A stretch of DNA of 11,087 nt from an uncultured Clostridium sp. (GCA_951800935.1 CATOLW010000020.1:1-11087); one strand, 5' to 3'. Numbered from the stretch's first letter, positions 1-5,892 are shown. The notes: generated by a model from the letters alone, not told the origin. Made by a program: numbers and translations.

Positions 1-80
1 CAAAAGAAATGAGAAAACTAGCGAATACATATAAGTATGAAGCTGAAAATACAAGAGAGCATTACTTTGATTATGAATAA
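1..80 (+). CDS. C-terminal end of an unidentified protein (5' truncated by the window)
   Basis: An open frame enters the window (first full codon at position 3) and stops with TAA at 78-80. It encodes 25 residues rich in charged and aromatic residues, ending HYFDYE. Nothing identifies the family. The next ribosome-binding site begins right after the stop, which suggests that transcription continues into the following mini-ORF. The frame is judged real because it is open to the window edge and is followed by a well-placed ribosome site. Confidence 0.45.
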   Translation, partial: KEMRKLANTYKYEAENTREHYFDYE

Positions 81-97
81 AAAGGAGAAAACTAGCA

Positions 98-154
98 ATG
101 AAAATTATTAAAACAATAGATTTATGTTTATACTTGCTAATACAAATAATTTAG
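98..154 (+). CDS. 18-aa mini-ORF, possible leader or micro-protein
   Basis: ATG at 98 follows a strong ribosome-binding site (AAAGGAG at 81-87), 18 bases after the preceding stop codon. It encodes MKIIKTIDLCLYLLIQII and stops with TAG at 152-154. The peptide is hydrophobic enough to be a short membrane peptide. Its last codons overlap the -35 box and spacer of the promoter assigned to the DUF975 gene, so it may be a translated leader, a micro-protein or the start of a decayed gene. The family is not recognised. The evidence is only the start, the ribosome site and the stop. Confidence 0.35.
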   Translation: MKIIKTIDLCLYLLIQII

Positions 155-162
155 TTTATAAT
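134..162 (+). promoter_or_regulatory. Sigma-A type promoter for the DUF975 gene
   Basis: TTGCTA (134-139), a 17-bp spacer and a perfect TATAAT (157-162). The expected transcription start is near 169, giving a 5' leader of about 23 bases before the ATG at 192. Confidence 0.65.
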
Positions 163-191
163 AGTAAAAACATAAGTAGGAGAAAAAATAA

Positions 192-1067
192 ATGTGGAAA
201 AGAAAAGAGTTAAAAAATAAAGCCAAAAAGGTTGTCCATAAAAATTATTGGACAGCTATTGTGGTATGCTTTTTAATTGCTTTATTTACAGGAGAATTTG
301 GAACATCAACAATAGGAATTTGGCAATCGGAAGACTCTATGGATCCCAATTTTATTGTACATAAAGTAGAAGAAAGATTAGAAGAACAAAAACTTGAAAT
401 TGATACCTTTTTTACCAATCGAAATATTAAAGAAAGATTAAATGAAACACAAATCAAAGTATTTGAAGCAATTGATGCTAATCTAAATAGTGCTACAAAA
501 TCACAAAAGTACATTTTTAAAATATGGGATGCTAGTACTTCTTTTACAATGAATCAAACAAAATTAGGAATAATGCTTTGTGTAGGAGCAGTATTAGCCT
601 TTGCCTTTACTGTATTTGTGGCAGACCCGCTAATTGTGGGAGGAAAGAGATATTTTTTAAAGGCAAGAGAAGGAAATAACACAAAAGTAGGAATTGTAAG
701 AGAAGTTTTCCAAAAAGAACATTGGCTAAATGTAGCAATCATTATGTTTTTACGAAATATTTATAATGCACTTTGGTATTTAACCATTATAGGAGGTATT
801 ATCAAAACTTATGAATACAGAATGATACCTTATATTTTAGCAGAAAACCCTACGATAAAAAGAAAAGATGCTTTTTTACTTTCTAAAAAAATGATGAAAG
901 GAAATAAGTGGAGAACATTTATATTAGACATGTCATTCTTTGGATGGAATTTTTTATCAGTCTTAACATTTGGGTTATTAAGTATTTTATATGTAAATCC
1001 ATACAATGCAGCAACAATTGCAGAATTATATGTAGAATTAAAAGGGACAATTGAGGATAATTCTTAA
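192..1067 (+). CDS. DUF975-family integral membrane protein
   Basis: The 291-aa product matches the clostridial DUF975 pattern. It opens with a basic WKRKELKNKAKK stretch, then membrane segment 1 (about residues 19-33), a long polar extracytoplasmic loop (about 35-120), and further membrane segments near 125-145, 178-205 and 243-270. Family signatures are GGKRYF near 151, the IPYILAENP block, the LSKKMMKGNKWRTFILD block and the terminal NPYNAATIAELYVELKG. Biochemical function is unknown for the family. These proteins are expected in the cytoplasmic membrane. The start at 192 is preceded by AGTAGGAGA at a normal distance. The gene has its own promoter at 134-162, and its terminator begins inside the coding end. 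The loop between segments 1 and 2 looks longer than in many relatives. Family call is from remembered motifs. Confidence 0.8.
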   Translation: MWKRKELKNKAKKVVHKNYWTAIVVCFLIALFTGEFGTSTIGIWQSEDSMDPNFIVHKVEERLEEQKLEIDTFFTNRNIKERLNETQIKVFEAIDANLNSATKSQKYIFKIWDASTSFTMNQTKLGIMLCVGAVLAFAFTVFVADPLIVGGKRYFLKAREGNNTKVGIVREVFQKEHWLNVAIIMFLRNIYNALWYLTIIGGIIKTYEYRMIPYILAENPTIKRKDAFLLSKKMMKGNKWRTFILDMSFFGWNFLSVLTFGLLSILYVNPYNAATIAELYVELKGTIEDNS

Positions 1068-1085
1068 TGGTCCTTTTTGTTTTTA
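1041..1085 (+). terminator. Intrinsic terminator overlapping the end of the DUF975 gene
   Basis: The 5' arm (1041-1055) lies in the last codons and the 3' arm (1063-1076) continues past the stop. About 14 pairs form with one mismatch and two G-U pairs around the loop GATAATT. A T-rich tract (TTTTTGTTTTT) follows from 1074. Confidence 0.75.
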
Positions 1086-1188
1086 CTTGTTATTCTACGG
1101 TTGAAAAAATAAAAGGCGAAAAAAGTAATAAAAAAGAAAATCTTGTAAAAAGACATAAAAATATAAAGAAAATTGCGATGAAAAGTTC

Positions 1189-1217
1189 TTGAAAACTATT
1201 ATAAAAAGTAGTATTAT
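1189..1217 (+). promoter_or_regulatory. Sigma-A type promoter for the DUF6514 gene
   Basis: TTGAAA (1189-1194), 17-bp spacer, TATTAT (1212-1217). The start is predicted near 1224, about 25 bases before the ATG at 1250. Confidence 0.7.
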
Positions 1218-1249
1218 GAGAAACGGATTACAAAAGAAAGGGGATAAAA

Positions 1250-1573
1250 ATGAGAACTTTTTTCAGCAGTACGTTTATCAAAGAAGAAACATTAAAGGAG
1301 GCAGGAATTTATCATCCCATCAAATTAGAATTCTATAAGCTAACAAATGAAGATGAAATCGTAAAACAAGGAAAAGCAAAATTTGGCATCAAGATTGTCA
1401 AAACAGAGTACAAGCAAGATACCACAGAAGTAGAAAATGAAAAAATAAAATACTTATCTAATGATGAGAAAAAGATAGAAGAAATTTTAAATCTATTAAA
1501 AGAAAATGAAGTAACACCAATATCAGTAAAAGATGTCTTAAGTGATTTTTCTAAAAAGATGATATTATACTAA
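1250..1573 (+). CDS. DUF6514-like small cytoplasmic protein
   Basis: The 107-aa product has no signal peptide or membrane segment. Its layout fits the clostridial DUF6514 group: an N-terminal strand region with EFYKLTNEDE, a central GIKIVKTEY strand, the NEKIKYLSNDEKKIEEIL segment, and a C-terminal EVTPISVKDVLSDF motif. Function is unknown for the family. The ATG at 1250 has a good ribosome site (AAAGGGGAT) and its own near-consensus promoter 33 bases upstream. topA follows 81 bases downstream with a separate promoter, so the two genes need not be co-regulated. The family assignment rests on recalled motif similarity and is moderate. Confidence 0.6.
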   Translation: MRTFFSSTFIKEETLKEAGIYHPIKLEFYKLTNEDEIVKQGKAKFGIKIVKTEYKQDTTEVENEKIKYLSNDEKKIEEILNLLKENEVTPISVKDVLSDFSKKMILY

Positions 1574-1594
1574 AAAGATTTTACCTAAAAAAGC

Positions 1595-1623
1595 TTGCAA
1601 AATGTAGTAAATTAGGCTAAAAT
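1595..1623 (+). promoter_or_regulatory. Sigma-A type promoter for topA
   Basis: TTGCAA (1595-1600), 17-bp spacer, TAAAAT (1618-1623). The expected start near 1630 lies about 25 bases before the topA ATG. No terminator is seen after the DUF6514 gene, so readthrough may add to topA expression. Confidence 0.65.
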
Positions 1624-1654
1624 ACAAAGGTAAACAAAAAATAAGGAGGATTAC

Positions 1655-3730
1655 ATGGCAGATAAATTAGTAATAGTGGAATCACCAGCAAAAGCGAATA
1701 CCATAAAGAAATTCCTAGGAGGAAGCACAAAAGTAGTAGCATCTATGGGCCATATCAGAGACCTACCGAAATCAAAAATGGGAATCGATATAGAACATGA
1801 TTTTGAGCCAGAATATATAAACATTAGAGGGAAAGGAGATTTAATTAAATCCTTAAAAAAAGAAGCAAAGCAAGCAAAAAAGATTTATATCGCAACTGAC
1901 CCTGACCGTGAAGGAGAAGCAATTGCATGGCACTTAGCTACTATTTTACAAGAAGAAAAAAGCAAAATAACAAGAGTAACATTTAATGAAATAACCAAAG
2001 GAGCTGTTCAAAAAGCAATTAAAGAACCCAGAGATATCGACGTGAATTTAGTAGATGCACAACAAGCAAGACGTGTATTAGATAGAATTGTAGGGTATAA
2101 AATGAGTCCGGTTCTTTGGAAAAAAGTAAAAAGAGGTTTATCTGCAGGAAGAGTACAATCAGTTGCGGTTAAACTAATTGTAGACAGAGAAGAAGAAATT
2201 GAAAATTTTAAGCCAGAAGAATACTGGAATTTATATGCTAATTTACAAGACAAAGAAAGTAAAAAAACATTTGAAGCAAGATTTCATGGAAAAGAGGGAA
2301 AGAAGCAGGAAGTCCATTCAGAAGACGAAATGAATCAAATCTTAAAAGATCTAGATAAAGCAAAATATATTGTACAAGAAGTAAAAAGAGGAGAAAAGAA
2401 AAGAAATCCTGCACCACCATTTACAACTAGCACCATGCAGCAAGAGGCATCTAGAAAATTAGGATTTACTTTAAAGAAAACAATGTCAATTGCACAAGGC
2501 TTATATGAAGGTGTCAAAATGCCAGAAAAGGGCACAGTTGGTCTAATTACATATATGAGAACAGACTCTACTAGAATTTCAGAAGAGGCAAGAGCAGCAG
2601 CTAAAGAACATATTGTCAAAACCTATGGAGAAAAATATTATGAAAATAGATATTATAAAACCAATAAAGAAGCACAAGACGCCCACGAAGGTATTAGACC
2701 TACTTATGCAGACTTAGAGCCAGAAGAAATTAAAGATTATTTAACAAAAGATCAATACAAATTATATAAATTAATTTATAATCGTTTTATGGCTAGTCAA
2801 ATGGCAACTGCAATTTATGATACTATGGCAGTTGCAATAAATGCTAATGGATATACTTTTAAAGCGAATGGACAAATTATTAAATTCAAAGGATTTATGA
2901 CCTTATATGTAGAAGGAACTGACCAAAGAGAACAAGAAGAAGATGGAATGTTACCTGACTTACAAGAAAAGCAAGAATTAAAGTTAAATAAATTAAATCC
3001 AAAGCAAAGCTTTACAGAACCACCACCACGATATACAGAAGCAAGCTTAGTAAAAGCTTTAGAAGAGAAAGATATTGGAAGACCAAGTACATATTCTCCA
3101 ACTATTACAACAATTTTAGATAGAAGATACATTGAAAAAATACAAAAACAACTATCACCTACTGAATTAGGAAGAATTGTTAACAAATTACTAACCGAAA
3201 ACTTTACAGATGTTATCAATGTAGAATTTACAGCTAAAATAGAAAATGAATTTGATGAAATAGCAATGGGAAAAGAAGAATGGAAGAAAATGATTCGCGA
3301 ATTTTATGGACCATTTGAAAAAGAAATTGAAAAAGTGGAAAAAGAATTAGAACATGTTGAATTAGTAGATGAAGTGTCAGATGTAGAGTGTGAAAAATGT
3401 GGAAGGATGATGGTTTATAAATATGGTCGCTATGGGAAATTTTTAGCATGTCCAGGTTATCCAGAATGTAAAAATGCAAAACCAATTATCGAAACTATTG
3501 ATGTACCATGTCCAAAATGTGGAGCAACTGTACAAGTTAGAAAAACAAAAAGGAAAAGAAATTACTATATATGTGAAAACAATCCAGGTTCTTGTGATTA
3601 CATTTCTTGGAACAAGCCAAAAGAAGGAGAAAAATGGGATCCAGAAGAAGCGAAGGATGTTAAAAAGGAAACTGAAAAGAAAACAAGAAAAACAACAAAG
3701 AGAACTACTAAAAAGAAAAGTAGTAAATAA
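1655..3730 (+). CDS. topA: DNA topoisomerase I (type IA)
   Basis: The 691-aa enzyme relaxes negatively supercoiled DNA by passing a strand through a transient single-strand break held as a 5'-phosphotyrosine. It opens with the TOPRIM domain (KLVIVESPAKANTIKKFLG from residue 4; acidic DPDREGE metal site at 82-88). The catalytic tyrosine is Y300 in GLITYMRTDSTR, with R302 in the usual position two residues later. Two C-terminal four-cysteine zinc ribbons are visible: C579/C582/C599/C605 and C619/C622/C640/C647. The protein ends in a lysine/threonine-rich tail (about 665-691), probably a non-specific DNA contact. Length is normal for Firmicutes TopA. The ATG at 1655 has AAGGAGG at an ideal distance, and the VIVESPAKA motif starts immediately after it. 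The gene has its own promoter and a strong terminator. Nothing is missing or frameshifted. Confidence 0.97.
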   Translation: MADKLVIVESPAKANTIKKFLGGSTKVVASMGHIRDLPKSKMGIDIEHDFEPEYINIRGKGDLIKSLKKEAKQAKKIYIATDPDREGEAIAWHLATILQEEKSKITRVTFNEITKGAVQKAIKEPRDIDVNLVDAQQARRVLDRIVGYKMSPVLWKKVKRGLSAGRVQSVAVKLIVDREEEIENFKPEEYWNLYANLQDKESKKTFEARFHGKEGKKQEVHSEDEMNQILKDLDKAKYIVQEVKRGEKKRNPAPPFTTSTMQQEASRKLGFTLKKTMSIAQGLYEGVKMPEKGTVGLITYMRTDSTRISEEARAAAKEHIVKTYGEKYYENRYYKTNKEAQDAHEGIRPTYADLEPEEIKDYLTKDQYKLYKLIYNRFMASQMATAIYDTMAVAINANGYTFKANGQIIKFKGFMTLYVEGTDQREQEEDGMLPDLQEKQELKLNKLNPKQSFTEPPPRYTEASLVKALEEKDIGRPSTYSPTITTILDRRYIEKIQKQLSPTELGRIVNKLLTENFTDVINVEFTAKIENEFDEIAMGKEEWKKMIREFYGPFEKEIEKVEKELEHVELVDEVSDVECEKCGRMMVYKYGRYGKFLACPGYPECKNAKPIIETIDVPCPKCGATVQVRKTKRKRNYYICENNPGSCDYISWNKPKEGEKWDPEEAKDVKKETEKKTRKTTKRTTKKKSSK

Positions 3731-3735
3731 AATAA

Positions 3736-3778
3736 AAGAGGTAATCGCAAAAATTTCAAGGGATTACCTCTTTTTTTC
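3736..3778 (+). terminator. Intrinsic terminator of topA
   Basis: A perfect stem pairs AAAGAGGTAATC (starting 3736) with GATTACCTCTTT (starting 3762) around a 15-base loop, followed by a run of T to 3777. It lies directly after the topA stop. Confidence 0.9.
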
Positions 3779-3807
3779 TTGACAATAGCTTACAAATTTG
3801 GTATGAT
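3779..3807 (+). promoter_or_regulatory. Consensus promoter of the tRNA operon
   Basis: Perfect TTGACA (3779-3784), 17-bp spacer, TATGAT (3802-3807). The -35 box abuts the T-run of the topA terminator. The start is expected near 3814, about 56 bases before tRNA-Gly. A near-consensus promoter suits a stable RNA operon. Confidence 0.8.
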
Positions 3808-3869
3808 TAGTTATGCCTTAGGAATAATATCAATTAAAAGTGAATAGAATTAAAATATAAAGAAAATAT

Positions 3870-3943
3870 GCAGGTATAGTTTAGTGGTAAAACGTAACCT
3901 TGCCAAGGTTAAGTTACGGGTCCGATTCCCGTTACCTGCTCCA
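3870..3943 (+). tRNA. tRNA-Gly, anticodon GCC
   Basis: A 74-base cloverleaf. The acceptor arms GCAGGTA (3870-3876) and TACCTGC (3933-3939) pair perfectly, followed by discriminator T and encoded CCA. The anticodon stem TAACC/GGTTA carries the loop TTGCCAA, with GCC at 3902-3904. The T arm is ACGGG/CCCGT around TCCGATT. It decodes GGC/GGU. It is first in a two-tRNA operon behind a strong promoter. Confidence 0.96.
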
Positions 3944-3950
3944 TAAGACA

Positions 3951-4011
3951 GCGATATAGCCAAGTTGCTGTGGCAGTTCGAACAAGTTTGAGTTGCAGCC
4001 TCAGTATCTGG
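3951..4011 (+). pseudogene. Degenerate tRNA-like segment sharing the 5' end of tRNA-Cys
   Basis: The first 15 bases, GCGATATAGCCAAGT (3951-3965), are identical to positions 2-16 of the tRNA-Cys at 4033. A GTTCGA motif like a T-loop lies at 3976-3981, but no anticodon arm or proper acceptor pairing is present. The sequence can fold into a hairpin with several G-U pairs around the loop CAAG (stem roughly 3972-3996). CAGCGATA at its start can pair imperfectly with TATCTG near its end. It sits between two intact tRNAs and should be transcribed with them. It is most likely a decayed partial duplicate of tRNA-Cys. A functional small RNA or a processing spacer is a less likely alternative. Confidence 0.45.
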
Positions 4012-4032
4012 TTATTTTCTAAAAATTAAAAC

Positions 4033-4106
4033 GGCGATATAGCCAAGTGGTAAGGCACGAGTCTGCAAAACTCTGATCCCCGGTTCGAATCCGGGTGTCG
4101 CCTCCA
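4033..4106 (+). tRNA. tRNA-Cys, anticodon GCA
   Basis: A 74-base cloverleaf. Acceptor arms GGCGATA (4033-4039) and TGTCGCC (4096-4102) pair with one G-U. Discriminator T and encoded CCA follow. The D arm is GCC/GGC, the anticodon loop CTGCAAA carries GCA at 4065-4067, and the T arm is CCCGG/CCGGG around TTCGAAT. The outermost anticodon-stem pair looks like a C-T mismatch. The AT-rich accessory island begins immediately downstream, and tRNA 3' ends are common integration sites. Confidence 0.96.
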
Positions 4107-4113
4107 ACGACGA

Positions 4114-4141
4114 ATCTGTTCGAACTTTTTTTAGAACAGAT
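4114..4141 (+). other. Hairpin just after tRNA-Cys (3' trailer)
   Basis: ATCTGTTC (4114-4121) pairs perfectly with GAACAGAT (4134-4141) around a T-rich loop. It starts 8 bases after the CCA end and probably marks the precursor tRNA trailer. No T-run follows, so it is not itself a clear terminator. Confidence 0.5.
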
Positions 4142-4148
4142 AGATATG

Positions 4149-4183
4149 AAAATCAATCAGTAAAATGGTTGATTTTTTCTTTT
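4149..4183 (+). terminator. Intrinsic terminator of the tRNA operon
   Basis: AAAATCAATCA (4149-4159) pairs over 11 positions (one G-U) with TGGTTGATTTT (from 4166) around GTAAAA, followed by TTTTTTCTTTT. Confidence 0.8.
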
Positions 4184-4214
4184 GAAAAAATCATCCTAAT
4201 TTTATAAGGAAAGG

Positions 4215-4362
4215 ATGGTGTTTGAAATGAAGATAATTAAGCAAGAACTAAAATTTGAGGAATGTATAAAACAAATACTTGAAATATAAAGTGAATTTAC
4301 CTGTACAGCACATGAAAAAAGCACAAATAGCAATTTTAGAAGAATTACTGGAATGGAAATAG
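4215..4362 (+). pseudogene. Small gene apparently split by a one-base frameshift
   Basis: ATG at 4227 (an in-frame ATG also at 4215) encodes MKIIKQELKFEECIKQILEI and stops at TAA 4287-4289. The next frame continues without a gap as VNLPVQHMKKAQIAILEELL before TAG at 4360-4362. Restoring one T in ATATAAAGTG would join them into a protein of about 47 aa, mostly charged helix. GGATGGTG upstream can serve as ribosome site. The family is not recognised. It could be a dead gene, a sequencing error in an A/T run, or a real frameshift. The downstream half is convergent with the - strand gene at 4379-4546. Confidence 0.4.
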
Positions 4363-4365
4363 AAA

Positions 4366-4388
4366 TCCCCGCTAAAATTCAGCGGGGA
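4366..4388 (-). terminator. Terminator between convergent genes, mainly for the - strand gene
   Basis: TCCCCGCT (4366-4373) pairs perfectly with AGCGGGGA (4381-4388) around 7 bases. On the - strand it runs into ATTTCTATTT. One arm covers the last codons and the stop of the - strand gene. The + strand side has no T-run. Confidence 0.65.
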
Positions 4389-4546
4389 GTAGACTGCATA
4401 GAAGAATATTTGCGTTTAGCCATCTTTCTCATTAAAATCTGATGGTCAAGATGGACTAACATGTCTCTAGTTTTTTTCCGAGCCTCCTCAAGTTCTTCTA
4501 AAGTCATGTTTGCGGTATCAACTTCGATACCAAAAAATTTAGCCAT
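4379..4546 (-). CDS. Hypothetical 55-aa protein
   Basis: Read on the - strand, ATG at 4546 follows a very strong ribosome site (AGGAGGG, 7-8 bases away) and encodes MAKFFGIEVDTANMTLEELE onward, ending SSMQSTPR. The frame stays open upstream to 4693, but that extension would cross the promoter and ribosome site and encodes only hydrophobic noise, so the short start is preferred. After a short strand-like N terminus, residues 14-45 (LEELEEARKKTRDMLVHLDH and following) look like one long charged helix. No family is recognised. The gene has its own promoter (4580-4608) and terminator (4366-4388), so it is a stand-alone unit, divergent from the 70-aa gene at 4633. Confidence 0.65.
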   Translation of the reverse strand: MAKFFGIEVDTANMTLEELEEARKKTRDMLVHLDHQILMRKMAKRKYSSMQSTPR

Positions 4547-4579
4547 AGTGTTTACCCTCCTAAGTTGTTTTATAATACA

Positions 4580-4608
4580 AGTATAACATATTTTACATAA
4601 AATTACAA
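4580..4608 (-). promoter_or_regulatory. Promoter of the 55-aa gene
   Basis: On the - strand: TTGTAA (4608-4603), 17-bp spacer, TATACT (4585-4580). The start is expected near 4573. The same 70-bp space must hold the promoter of the divergent 70-aa gene (candidate -10 TATTTT at 4589-4594 or TAAAAT at 4598-4603), so the two promoters overlap and may interfere. Confidence 0.6.
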
Positions 4609-4632
4609 ATACTACATGTAAAGAGGTGTAGT

Positions 4633-4845
4633 ATGCAAGACAAAGAAATAATAGAAAAGTGGCTAGCAGGTTTAAGTAAAGAGCAATTAGCAAAGCAATA
4701 TAAAATAGAATACAACATGCAAATTAAGATAATAAGAGCAGAAGTAAGAAACAGACACAGTGAAAGATTTATAACAAAATACGAAGCTTTAGCTTATATA
4801 GAAAAAATAATCTATAAATACCTAAAAGGAAAGAAAAAAATATAA
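4633..4845 (+). CDS. Hypothetical 70-aa basic protein with a possible helix-turn-helix
   Basis: ATG at 4633 follows AAGAGGTG, the same ribosome-site style used by the kinase gene and the 74-aa gene in this island. The protein is lysine-rich and predicted helical. Residues about 4-35 (EIIEKWLAGLSKEQLAKQYK onward) resemble a helix-turn-helix of the kind that begins small phage or plasmid regulators: a WLAGLS turn, then EQLAKQYKI. A DNA-binding role is inference from that pattern only. It is divergent from the 55-aa gene and convergent with the 90-aa gene, and it has no clear + strand terminator. No family is recognised. Confidence 0.6.
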   Translation: MQDKEIIEKWLAGLSKEQLAKQYKIEYNMQIKIIRAEVRNRHSERFITKYEALAYIEKIIYKYLKGKKKI

Positions 4846-4852
4846 AAAGACA

Positions 4853-4880
4853 AGCCCCAGACTCTTTCGAGAATGGGGCT
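4853..4880 (-). terminator. Terminator of the 90-aa - strand gene
   Basis: AGCCCCA (4853-4859) pairs with TGGGGCT (4874-4880), with an inner CTC/GAG stem around TTTC. On the - strand it is followed by TGTCTTTTTATATTTTTTT. A second perfect hairpin, CCGACA/TGTCGG around TAAC (4892-4907), lies between it and the stop codon. Confidence 0.8.
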
Positions 4881-4919
4881 AATAGATATGACCGACATAA
4901 CTGTCGGCAATTAGAAGTG

Positions 4920-5192
4920 CTAATAATTAGAATAAATCGGCTGTTCTTGTAACTCTCTATTACGTTTTTTAAGCATTTTTTCTATAAAGAGTACATTAGC
5001 CATAGCGATTATATCGCTAGTAGCATCCCTTGAAATAGCGACGCTTGCAATAACACATGTTTTTTCAAGTTCTTCAAAGAATTGCTTTTTGTTGTAAAAA
5101 GTAATTCTTTTTTTACATTTTGCCCGTATAGGACAATCTGTGCAATATTCTTGTTTTAAACAAATTGTTGCGTTTTCCATTATGCTTTCCAT
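4920..5192 (-). CDS. Hypothetical 90-aa protein with a four-cysteine cluster
   Basis: The start at 5192 follows AAAGGAGTG at a good distance. A second ATG four codons later is possible but has no better site. The N-terminal third carries C11-X5-C17-X2-C20-X5-C26 (CLKQEYCTDCPIRAKC), a spacing able to bind zinc or an iron-sulfur cluster. One more cysteine is at 46. The rest alternates charged helix with a hydrophobic helix (CVIASVAISRD ... IIAMANVLFIEKML), then a polar tail. No family is recognised. Metal binding is inferred from cysteine spacing only. It is a single-gene unit with its own extended -10 promoter and terminator. Confidence 0.65.
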   Translation of the reverse strand: MESIMENATICLKQEYCTDCPIRAKCKKRITFYNKKQFFEELEKTCVIASVAISRDATSDIIAMANVLFIEKMLKKRNRELQEQPIYSNY

Positions 5193-5224
5193 AATAACAC
5201 TCCTTTAATTTATAGTATACATTT

Positions 5225-5253
5225 ATTATACCATAAATCAACATAAAAAACAA
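5225..5253 (-). promoter_or_regulatory. Promoter of the 90-aa gene (copy A of a repeated promoter)
   Basis: On the - strand: TTGTTT (5253-5248), 17-bp spacer ending TGG (extended -10), perfect TATAAT (5230-5225), then AAATGTATAC. It closely resembles the promoter at 7190-7218. Confidence 0.75.
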
Positions 5254-5266
5254 ATGAGGTAGATAC

Positions 5267-5378
5267 ATGACCAAAAAATAGAAACAAACGCGAAAAAGAA
5301 TTAAAAAGAATAGATAATTCTATAAAGTGTTATAAATACGAAAAAGACAAAAAAGAACAAATAGATTGTTCTTTCTGA
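5267..5378 (+). pseudogene. Micro-gene of about 36 codons with a one-base frameshift after four codons
   Basis: ATG at 5267, behind ATGAGGTAG, encodes MTKK and stops at TAG. One base further on, the open frame continues as RNKREKELKRIDNSIKCYKY, then EKDKKEQIDCSF, to TGA at 5376-5378. Removing the T after the A-run joins the two into a coherent, highly charged helical peptide. The slip point is a run of six A, so polymerase or sequencing slippage, ribosomal slippage or simple decay are all possible. Its 3' end overlaps the - strand terminator at 5341-5374. The family is unknown. Confidence 0.35.
5341..5374 (-). terminator. Terminator of the 74-aa - strand gene
   Basis: On the - strand AAAGAACAA (5374-5366) pairs perfectly with TTGTTCTTT (5360-5352) around TCTAT, followed by TTTGTCTTTTT. 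It lies about 20 bases after the stop codon at 5396-5398. Confidence 0.75.
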
Positions 5379-5395
5379 TAAAAAAATTTAAAACT

Positions 5396-5620
5396 TTAAG
5401 CACCTTTTATAATTTTAAAAGTGTTTTTAACAAGAGCATCATCTAGCACGTCAACAATCGGGTCAAGCTCTTTCATGCTAGGTAATATAGAAAAAATTAC
5501 ATAGTTATTAGTGTTTTCTTTTAAAACAGTAATAGTTATACTACCAATTTCTGTTAAATCTAAATCATTTAGTATTTTCTCGTTTCTTATAGTATTAAAA
5601 TCTATTATATTGTTTTTCAT
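5396..5620 (-). CDS. Hypothetical 74-aa protein
   Basis: The start at 5620 follows AAGAGGTG at 6 bases. The product begins MKNNIIDFNTIRNEKILNDL and reads as a small alpha/beta protein: an N-terminal helix, two strands (SITITVLKE, NNYVIFSILPS), then an acidic helix (DPIVDVLDDALVK) and a basic end. There is no signal peptide or membrane segment. No family is recognised. It is a single-gene unit with promoter, inverted repeat and terminator, transcribed away from the kinase gene, with which it shares an almost identical -10 region. Confidence 0.6.
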   Translation of the reverse strand: MKNNIIDFNTIRNEKILNDLDLTEIGSITITVLKENTNNYVIFSILPSMKELDPIVDVLDDALVKNTFKIIKGA

Positions 5621-5647
5621 AATGCACCTCTTTTCTTCTTTAGTTTA

Positions 5648-5663
5648 GTTGTTAAAAAACAAC
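5648..5663. repeat. Inverted repeat in the leader of the 74-aa gene
   Basis: GTTGTT (5648-5653) and AACAAC (5658-5663) flank AAAA. It lies just downstream of the expected transcription start of the 74-aa gene, where it could be an operator half-site pair or a 5' mRNA hairpin. Confidence 0.4.
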
Positions 5664-5665
5664 AA

Positions 5666-5680
5666 ATTAAAGTATAGCAA
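5666..5680 (-). promoter_or_regulatory. Extended -10 promoter of the 74-aa gene
   Basis: On the - strand TTGCTATACTTTAAT (5680-5666) contains TGC-TATACT, an extended -10 box. No convincing -35 lies upstream in the T-rich DNA, which is acceptable for an extended -10. The same 15 bases occur at the kinase promoter (5912-5926). Confidence 0.55.
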
Positions 5681-5752
5681 AAACAAAAAAAGAATCTGTC
5701 GAAAAATGTAAAATAAATAAATTTTATAGAAAAAATATAAAGATTTTTCTGA

Positions 5753-5818
5753 AGTTTATATGTAGAAATTAATTGTGGTATCGCTATAAATGCAGGAGAA
5801 CCACTTCCATCGTTTTGA
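5753..5818 (+). other. Possible protein-coding remnant in the 5681-5892 gap
   Basis: Between two stops a 21-codon frame reads SLYVEINCGIAINAGEPLPS then F. It has a more protein-like composition than the A/T-rich DNA around it, but no start codon, no ribosome site and no continuation. The CG...AGEP pattern faintly recalls the cleavage region of LexA/S24-type repressors. That resemblance is too short to rely on. The opposite strand is also open here (5617-5850) but shows no start signal. The rest of the gap is A/T-rich with no gene seen. Confidence 0.15.
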
Positions 5819-5892
5819 AAAAGAAAATAAAAAAAAGTTAAAAAAATCATAACTATGTATTTAACGATTACATAAATATGAATATAATTTTA

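Noticed and set aside
3474..3782. 102-codon + strand frame inside topA
   Set aside because: It is an out-of-frame shadow of the zinc-ribbon and lysine-rich part of topA.
4547..4693. Longer start for the - strand 55-aa gene (104 aa)
   Set aside because: The extension crosses the promoter and ribosome site of the gene and encodes low-complexity hydrophobic residues. The ATG at 4546 has an ideal AGGAGGG.
5617..5850. 77-codon - strand frame upstream of the 74-aa gene
   Set aside because: It is Phe/Lys-rich translation of A/T-rich DNA with no ribosome site, and it runs across a promoter.
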